Shown: piece by piece, positions 57,640 to 64,000 of the stretch
How the letters are laid out: each line of letters starts with the position of its first letter
Position numbering within the stretch: the stretch's first letter is position 1
From: Phaseolus vulgaris
Lineage: Eukaryota; Streptophyta; Magnoliopsida; Fabales; Fabaceae
Length of the DNA stretch: 64,000 bases
Assembly (NCBI RefSeq): GCF_000499845.2
Contig: NC_023755.2
Location: 7,880,847-7,944,846 of the forward strand
Direction of reading: 5' to 3'
Program-made: the position numbers and the translations under genes
Notes under the pieces: generated by a model
The model's database searches: none
The model's input: only the letters and a program-made list of their open reading frames with translations
Told to the model about the DNA's origin: nothing

Positions 57640-59040
57640 GCACCCACTTTTGCTAAGTACCGACATAGAACACAATGAGATTTTTATGTTTCTGAGGGGT
57701 ACTTATTTAAAGAAGGAAAACTTTGCATACCTTAAGGAACACATAGAAAACTCCTTGTAAAAGAATCACATGAAGGAGGACTCATGGGCCATTTCGGAGT
57801 AGATAAAACACTTGAGCTTTTAAAAGGAAAATTCTTTTGGTCACACATGAGGAATGAAGTTCAAAGACATTGTCATAGATGCATTTCATGTTTAAAAGCT
57901 AAATCTAAGGCAATGCCTCATGGACTTTACAATCCTTTACCTTTTACAAGTTCTCCTTGGGAAGATATAAGCATGAATTTCATATTAGGACTTCCTAGGA
58001 CACAAAGAGGTTTTGATTCCATTTTTGTGGTAGTGGATAGGTTTTGCAAGATGTCTCATTTTATACCATGTCATAAAGTGGATGATGCTAACAACATCTC
58101 TAGACTCTTCTTTAGAGAAGTGGTAAGACTGCATGGTTTGCCTAAGATTATAGTGTCGGATAGAGATCCTAAATTGGTTTGCCATTTCTGGAGAACACTC
58201 TGGGAAATGCTAGGAACTAAGTTGAACTTTTCAACTTCTTGTCATCCTCAAATAGATGGACAAGCTGAAGTTGTTAATAAATATCTTTCCACTATGCTTA
58301 GGTTAATCACGAAAGGAAACCACAAATCTTGGGATGAGTACCTTCCTCATATTCAATTTGCATATAATAGAGTAGTTCATAAAACTACCAATATTTCTCC
58401 ATTTGAGGTTGTGTATAGATTTAATCCTCTTACTCCTTTGGATTTGTTACCTTTACCTAATCCACAAGAATTTGTGCATAAGGAAGGAGTAACAAAAGCC
58501 GAATTTGCAAAGAAAATGCATGAGAGGATTAAAAACCAAATATAGAAACGAACAGGGAAATACATGAAACATAACAATAAGGGGAAGAGAGAGATGATTT
58601 TTGAAGAGGGAGACTAGGTTTGGCTTCACCTTAGAAAAGATAGATTCCCTAATAAGAGGGAGTTTAAGCTTAGTCCCCAGGGATATAGTCCTTTCCAAGT
58701 CCTCAAGAAAATCAATAATAATGCATATCAAATTGACCTGCCTGAGGAATATGGAGTAGATACTAGCTTCAATGTTATGGACCTAACACCTTTTGCAGGT
58801 AGTGAAAACGAATAGGCAGAAGCATGTGATTTGAGAACAAACCCTCTTCAAGAGGGACATGATGATGGAAGAAGGCCAAGCACAGTCCCAACCACTAGGT
58901 CCATGGCAAGGAAAATACAAGAAGACTAGGACTTTGCTATTGATGGCAAAGACACCCTCCTATACATGTTCAAAAATGCCACAACCTAGTGTAGAATTTT
59001 ATAGTAGAATTTATTTTCTTGCCAAAAGTAGAATAAGAAT
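57640..59040 (+). pseudogene. Chromovirus integrase and polyprotein end
   Basis: An uninterrupted frame from 57784 to 58545 (253 codons) gives an HHCC zinc-binding segment (MGHFGVDKTLEL, HCHRCISCLKAK), a catalytic core with EDISMNFILGLP, VSDRDPKLV and DGQAEVVNKYL (D-D-E all present), and the region after the core (PHIQFAYNRVVH, NPLTPLDLLPLP). Beyond the stop at 58543 the frame continues as KYMKHNNKGKRE, then a TAG replaces Trp/Gln near 58615, and it ends with TTRSMARKIQEDWDF, the typical polyprotein tail. Upstream it stops at about 57640 with no RT. It is truncated on the left, and its right side is cut by the next element at 59041. Best fit: a Ty3/gypsy chromovirus. Confidence 0.85.
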
Positions 59041-59842
59041 TGTACCGTCCTGGTAGTCGGAAGTGATGACGTGGCACCAAGCTACAGTGTAGGCGTGTTG
59101 ACGAGCGCCAGGTTGGCAGAAGAGAAGGAAGTCGGGGGGCTCGTGAAGTCGCCAGTTATTAAGTTGGCGTGTTCCGATCTCCAGCATACCAGGCGATCGC
59201 CCAGTTGAAGGTAAACTCAGGCGACCAAGCGATTGGAGATCGCCGGAGCAAGCACATCGCCAGAGATGAAGGTGGAGCAGATTATGAAGGCGGCCGGCGA
59301 GACCACAGGGAAGGTGTACGAGAGCACCCTAACTCGCCTGTTCCAGTAAAGATCGCGCTCCCAAGTTAGCTGTGCACTGGGCAGCACCATGCATAAATAA
59401 CTTAGCCAAAAAGGGAGTCAGAAGCAGCGCCCAAGTCAAGGAGGCTCCAGATGATGGCACGTGTACGACTGGATGCGAGCCACGTGTCCCAGGTCTGTAA
59501 CTGCCAGGAGAGAGAAAGTGACCAGGTATATAAGAGTTCTCAACGAACTTTCTGAGGTACGCACGTTCAGATTATACTCTTTACGCTTGCGAGTTCTAGA
59601 ACTTCCTGTGAGAGAGAACATTGCACGGTTCCTTGAGATTTCTTGAGTGTTCTTGCTCTTAGTATTTGGTGGTTCGGTCACTGACTTGGGCGTTGGAGTG
59701 CGATCGGCCGCAGCGGCGCCGCTCTGTTCTTTTGCAGGTTCTTGAGGTGGATCTTGAAGAAAGACAGAGGTTCGAAGCGGTGCACAAGTCGATCCTTTGA
59801 CGAGGCAGGTTCCAACGTTCCGGTCAACAGGCAGGATCATCA
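59041..59842 (+). repeat. 5' LTR of the right-edge Tat element
   Basis: Starts TGTACCGTCC and ends GATCATCA, 802 bp. A TATA box (TATATAAG, 59527-59534) marks the likely transcription start region. It also has recurring GCGATCGCC/GATCGCC-like words. Confidence 0.85.
59527..59534 (+). promoter_or_regulatory. TATA box in the LTR
   Basis: TATATAAG in an otherwise GC-balanced LTR, well placed to define the U3/R boundary. Confidence 0.6.
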
Positions 59843-59859
59843 GGTGCCCACCGTGGGGC
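59843..59859 (+). promoter_or_regulatory. Primer binding site (tRNA-Lys)
   Basis: GGTGCCCACCGTGGGGC follows the LTR at once. It matches the complement of the tRNA-Lys(CUU) 3' end (GGCGCCCACCGTGGGGC) except for C to T at the third base. Confidence 0.85.
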
Positions 59860-60247
59860 CGTGTAAAACCTGTTCCCATCCACAGCGTGAGTTCTTGGAG
59901 GTTTTCGTGATTTTTTGTGTGGTTGTGTGCTGGTGCAACCGTAGTTTGCTGTTAGCTTGAGATTTGTCCGGTGTTTTCGCATTTTCCACCGTTCGTTTGG
60001 ATTTTTGTTCGGTGAAGTGAAGTTTTCTGCTGTTTACGTGCGATCTGTTCGGTGGAATTTGGGTTCCTTCGCTCGTTTGGTTATCTGTGGGAGAAGCGGT
60101 GGTTTCTGGTGGAGTTGCAGGTTTCTTTGAAGGTTCGCGGTGTTCTTGAGTTTTTGCAGAGTTACGCGCAGTTTTCCCGATTGATCGTTGAATCGATCGC
60201 AGCTGAAGTAAGTGTTGTTCGCTGCATTCTGTGATTCGCTAAGTTTC

Positions 60248-63200
60248 ATGAGAAAAATGAGAAGCAATCGTTCAAGTCCGGTTGCGCCCGTCGCTGCTGA
60301 AGGCGCCGTCGCCATGACCATGGCGCAGATGGCAGAGATGATGCGTTCGTTGCAGGCAACTGTGGAAGCCTCGCGGATAGAACAAGCGAGAATGCATGAG
60401 GACCTGGTCGCCTCTCGCGCCAGGAATGATGAGCTTAGCAAGGTGACTGAGGAGCTGCGTCAAGCCCTTCAGGAGCAGCAAGGGCGTTCCACTGCTGAAG
60501 AGGTTGCGCCGACGTCGCCACCTCGTGTTTTTCCTATGCCTTTTGTTTAGGCGATTACTGACACGCCCATTCCTACGAGTGTGGTTCCTGTTAAGGCTGT
60601 TTTCACCGGCGTGGAGGATCCTGAAGCTCATCTCACCACGTTCCATACACAGATGATGTTGTCGGGGGGATCAGACGCCGTGTATTGCAAGATTTTCGTG
60701 AGCACGCTCCAGGGAACGGCGCTGGAATGGTTTGTGAGCTTGCCTAACGGTCACATAACCAGTTTTCAACAGTTCTCGAAGATTTTTGTCGAGCAGTACA
60801 TTGTGAATAAGGCGCCGCCCAGGGTGTCTTATGATTTGTTTGATATAAGGCAATATCAGGGAGAGTCCCTCAGGGACTACCTAAATCGCTTCGGGGCGCA
60901 GATGGTCAGATCGTCGGCCAAAAATGAAGAAATGCTGGTCTATGCATTCAAGAAGGGCGTGTTGCCGGGACCATTCTGCGAGGCGTTGATCAGGGCACAC
61001 CCCGCCACGTTTGCTGAGGTTAGGCGACTTGCGGTGGCCCACATCGCCGACGAGAGCGAAGTCGCCGAGAAGAGAGGAAGCGTGGCTCCCGCTAGGCCAC
61101 GCGCCCAGACCAGGATCCAGCCGCAGAGGGTGCTGGAGACAGCGGCGGCCAGGAGGGATCAGAGGACTCGCCATCCTTATGATCCAAGGAAGAATAAGGG
61201 CAGGGGCCAAGGGCGCCAGCAACCAGCACGCCGGGAATACAATCGCCCGCCTAAGCACAAGTTTGTCATGGGATTGGCGGATCTGATCGCCATTCCCAAC
61301 ATATCCGATAGGTTGAAAGCGCCAGGAAAGGTGGGTGACAAGGTGCTGGGACCAAAGCCAGACGCCTGGTGTGAGTTTCACCAGGGCTTTGGCCATACAG
61401 TGGACTCGTGCTTAACATTAGGATACCAGCTCGACGATTTGGTAAAGAGCGGGTTCCTAAATGACTATTTGCTGGACAGAAGGACGGGGGGCGCGTCGAG
61501 CTCCCAACCAGCAGGTGCTGAAGCTCAGCAGCACGAGATGCCCACGCACGGAGAAATCCACACCATTGCAGGGGGTTTCTCAGGAGGCGGATGCACCACA
61601 TCACAGAGGAGGAAGTACGCAAGGTCTGTGATGACGGTGGATATGTTTGAAGACCAATCGCCAGAAGTGGATATTACATTCACCAAGCAAGATCTCCGGG
61701 ATGTTGTGCCCCATGACAACGATCCCATAGTAATTTCGTTGATAACAGCAGGAAGAAAGGTCCACAGGGTGCTGGTGGACCAAGGAAGCTCGGCAGATGT
61801 GATGTTCTGGCCGACTTTCACGCAGTTGGAGCTGCCCCTTGACCAGCTGAGGCCCTATGGAGGGTGTTTGTATGGGTTCGCTGGTGACCAAGTGGAGGTC
61901 AGGGGGTACATAGAGTTGAGGACAACGTTTACATATGTGGCGGGTTCAAGGACGGAGAAAATCAAATACCTCGTTGTAAACGCTCCTTCAGCATACAACA
62001 TCCTGTTGGGAAGACCCACGCTCAACAGGATAGGTGCCATACCGTCGACCCGGCACATGAAGGTGAAGTTGTCGTCCATGGAGGGGGTGGTTATCACCAT
62101 CAAGTCCGATCAGAAGGAAGCGAAGAAGTGCTATGAGAATAGCCTGGAAAACAAGAGATCGGTGAGTTACGTAACAACCACCCCGCCTCCTAGTGTGAAG
62201 CCCAGATCGACGGTAACAGAAGAGGTCGCCGGAAGGGACGTGGAGATGGTAGACGCTGAGCTGGGGGAGGGAAATGCTGGTCTGGAGGAGGAAGAGGCAA
62301 GGAATCGCCCTGAGGAAGCGAGAGAGCTGGGAATCGCCAGGGCGGTGATCGCCAGAGAAACCAGACCAAAACCCGTCGAGCAGTGGCTCGAGAGAGAAAT
62401 CGGGGGAAAGATCTTCAAGCTGGGAAGATCCCTGGAGGATGAGCTCCAGGACCAGATCGCCAAGGTGATTGAGCGACATCTGGACGCGTTTGCATGGTCC
62501 GCTTCGGACATGCCCGGGATCGATCCCGACTTCCTGTGCCATCATCTGGCGATGGACAACTTGGTAAGACCAGTGCGACAGAGAAGAAGAAAGTTCAACG
62601 AAGAGAGGAGGCAGGCGATCAGGGACGAAACGCAGAAACTCCTCGCTGCAGGCCACATCAGGGAAGTTCAGTACCCTGAATGGCTGGCAAATGTCGTGCT
62701 GGTGAAGAAGAGTAACGGGAAATGGCGCATGTGCGTCGATTTCACTGACCTGAACAAAGCTTGCCCAAAGGATTCGTATCCTTTACCAAGCATAGACGCC
62801 CTGGTAGATAGCGCTGCAGGGTGTAAGTTGCTGAGCTTCCTGGATGCCTTCTCGGGGTATAATCAGATCAAGATGCATCCCACGGATGAAGAGAAGACAA
62901 CCTTCATGACGGAGAGATCGTGCTACTGCTACAAGGTGATGCCGTTTGGGCTGAAGAACGCGGGGGCCACGTACCAGAGGCTGATGGATCGAGTACTTGC
63001 ACCGATGCTGGGAAGGAACGTGCAAGCGTACGTCGATGACATGGTCGTAACGTCGCCGGAAAAGAGCAAGCACGTTGCAGACTTGGAAGAATTGTTCACG
63101 ATGATCGCCAAGTTCAGATTAAAGCTTAATCCAGAGAAATGCATTTTCGGCGTGGAGGCTGGAAAGTTTTTGGGTTTCCTCTTAACTGAAAGAGGCATAG

Positions 63201-64000
63201 AGGCCAACCCTGATAAGTGTGCCGCCATCTTGGCGATGAGGAGCCCAGCTACGGTGAAGGAAGTTCAACAGCTAACAGGTCGGATGGAAGCCCTGTCTCG
63301 CTTCGTGTCAGCTAGCGGAGAAAAAGGCCATCCCTATTTTCAGTGCTTGAGGCGCAATAACAAGTTTGCTTGGACGAAGGAGTGCGAGGAAGCCTTCGTC
63401 AAGCTGAAGGAATATCTGGCGAGCCCGCCGATTTTGTGCAAACCGCTGGTGGGAACCCCTCTCAGGTTGTATTTTGCTGTAACTGAGAGGGCGGTGAGTG
63501 CGGTGCTCGCCCAGGATCAAGATCAGGCTCAGAAGCCTATTTATTTTGTGAGTAAGGTGTTGCAGGGCCCCGAAACGAGATATCAAGCCCTGGAAAAGGC
63601 TGCGTTGGCTGTGGTATTTTCGGCGAGGAGGTTGCGCCACTATTTCCATAGCTTCACCATACTAGTGATGACTGACCTGCCCATCCAGAAGGTCTTGAAG
63701 AAGCCTGACGTCGCAGGAAGGATGGTGAAGTGGGCAGTAGAATTGTCAGAGTTTGATATTAAATATGAGCCCCGAGGCCCGATCAAGGGGCAAATCTTTG
63801 CGGATTTCGTGGTCGAGCTCTCGTCTGAGGTGACACGAGTTGAAGGGGACGATTTCCGTTGGGTACTCTCGGTGGATGGATCGTCGAACCAGCAGGGTAG
63901 TGGTGCTGGAGTCATTTTGGAAGGACCCAACGGCGTGCTGATTGAACAATCTTTGAGATTTGCTTTCAAAGCCAGTAACAATCAAGCAAAATATGAGGCG
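60248..64000 (+). CDS. Tat gag-pol polyprotein, partial, one in-frame TAG
   Basis: From ATG at 60248 the frame is open except for one TAG at 60548-60550 (codon 101); after that 1150 codons run to the window edge with no stop. Domains in order: N-terminal coiled coil with ELRQALQEQQ; gag core (FTGVEDPEAHLTTFHTQM, then GESLRDYLNRFGAQM); zinc knuckle CEFHQGFGHTVDSC near residue 375; protease VDQGSSADV (Asp at about 511); RT with NGKWRMCVDFTDLNKACPKD and catalytic YVDD at about 928; RNase H; and the start of the second RNase H (VDGSSNQQGSGAGVIL, Asp at about 1210). All visible catalytic residues are intact. The TAG replaces what is probably Gln (CAG) in PFV*AITDTPIP, so it is more likely one mutation than programmed readthrough. 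A cytoplasmic gag particle and replication enzymes are the expected products. Confidence 0.93.

Larger units (their letters stand above)
59041..64000 (+). mobile_element. Near-intact Tat-lineage retrotransposon, 5' part
   Basis: LTR (59041-59842), tRNA-Lys primer binding site, leader, then a gag-pol frame that runs to the window edge. The order gag, protease, RT, RNase H, second RNase H is Tat-type. The right half (integrase, 3' LTR) is outside the window. It inserted into the chromovirus fragment; the left 5-bp flank is AGAAT. It is the best-preserved element in the window. Confidence 0.93.

Noticed and set aside
60212..60247. Earlier start for the Tat gag-pol at 60212
   Set aside because: That codon is GTG; the first in-frame ATG is 60248.
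61988..63985. Minus-strand ORFs within the right-edge Tat element
   Set aside because: They overlap an intact pol frame on the plus strand with all catalytic motifs, so they are shadows.

Overview
The window is plant nuclear DNA. It has intron-containing genes of plant families, a plant tRNA-Lys gene, an AT-rich background, many TA microsatellites and dense LTR retrotransposons. A legume is my best guess, from the style of the repeats and of the MLP-like and kelch genes. That is an inference; no sequence here proves the species.

Conventional genes. Six host genes look intact: three three-exon 2-oxoglutarate/Fe(II) oxygenases of the '1-aminocyclopropane-1-carboxylate oxidase homolog' type (11242-13280 plus; 44916-42756 and 47490-45539 minus), a two-exon MLP-like (Bet v 1 fold) gene (27736-26602 minus), a two-exon kelch gene resembling nitrile-specifier protein 5 (55001-53469 minus), and tRNA-Lys(CUU) (45299-45227 minus) between two of the oxygenases. 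Relic oxygenase exon fragments at about 484-908 and 16291-16465 lie in duplicated flanking DNA. They show that the oxygenase cluster grew by tandem duplication and predict another paralogue just left of the window.

Mobile DNA, left to right. 0.9-6.1 kb: a truncated LTR tail, a decayed Ty3/gypsy Tat-lineage integrase fragment with a 49-bp minisatellite and an antisense coiled-coil ORF, then a solo LTR (4993-6132, target duplication GACAC) carrying paired palindromes. 6.8-8.9 kb: an LTR, a Met-type primer binding site and a gag remnant. 13.3-16.0 kb: a nest of three Tourist/Harbinger-like elements; the middle one holds a regular array of a 12-bp palindrome. 16.5-22.5 kb: a Ty1/copia element sitting in an oxygenase relic and itself split by a solo LTR (18607-19688, ATATC). 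23.5-25.0 kb: 5' LTR and gag of a second Tat element. 27.1-29.9 kb: two CACTA-type MITEs, one inside the MLP intron. 32.3-41.6 kb: a complete but dead Tat element with both LTRs, gag-PR-RT-RH-aRH-INT and an antisense ORF. 48.0-48.5 kb: an inverted solo LTR of the same family (TAATT). 49.2-50.5 kb: an inverted duplication of a copia 3' end. 57.6-59.0 kb: a chromovirus integrase fragment. 59.0-64.0 kb: the 5' end of a nearly intact Tat element whose gag-pol frame is open for 1150 codons up to the window edge.

How the parts connect. The primer binding sites of all three Tat elements match the 3' end of the tRNA-Lys encoded in the same window. The points I find most worth checking are the palindromes with fixed 20/21- and about 33-bp spacing in two unrelated elements, the GC-AG intron in one oxygenase, the antisense ORF of the Tat elements, and the nearly intact element at the right edge.
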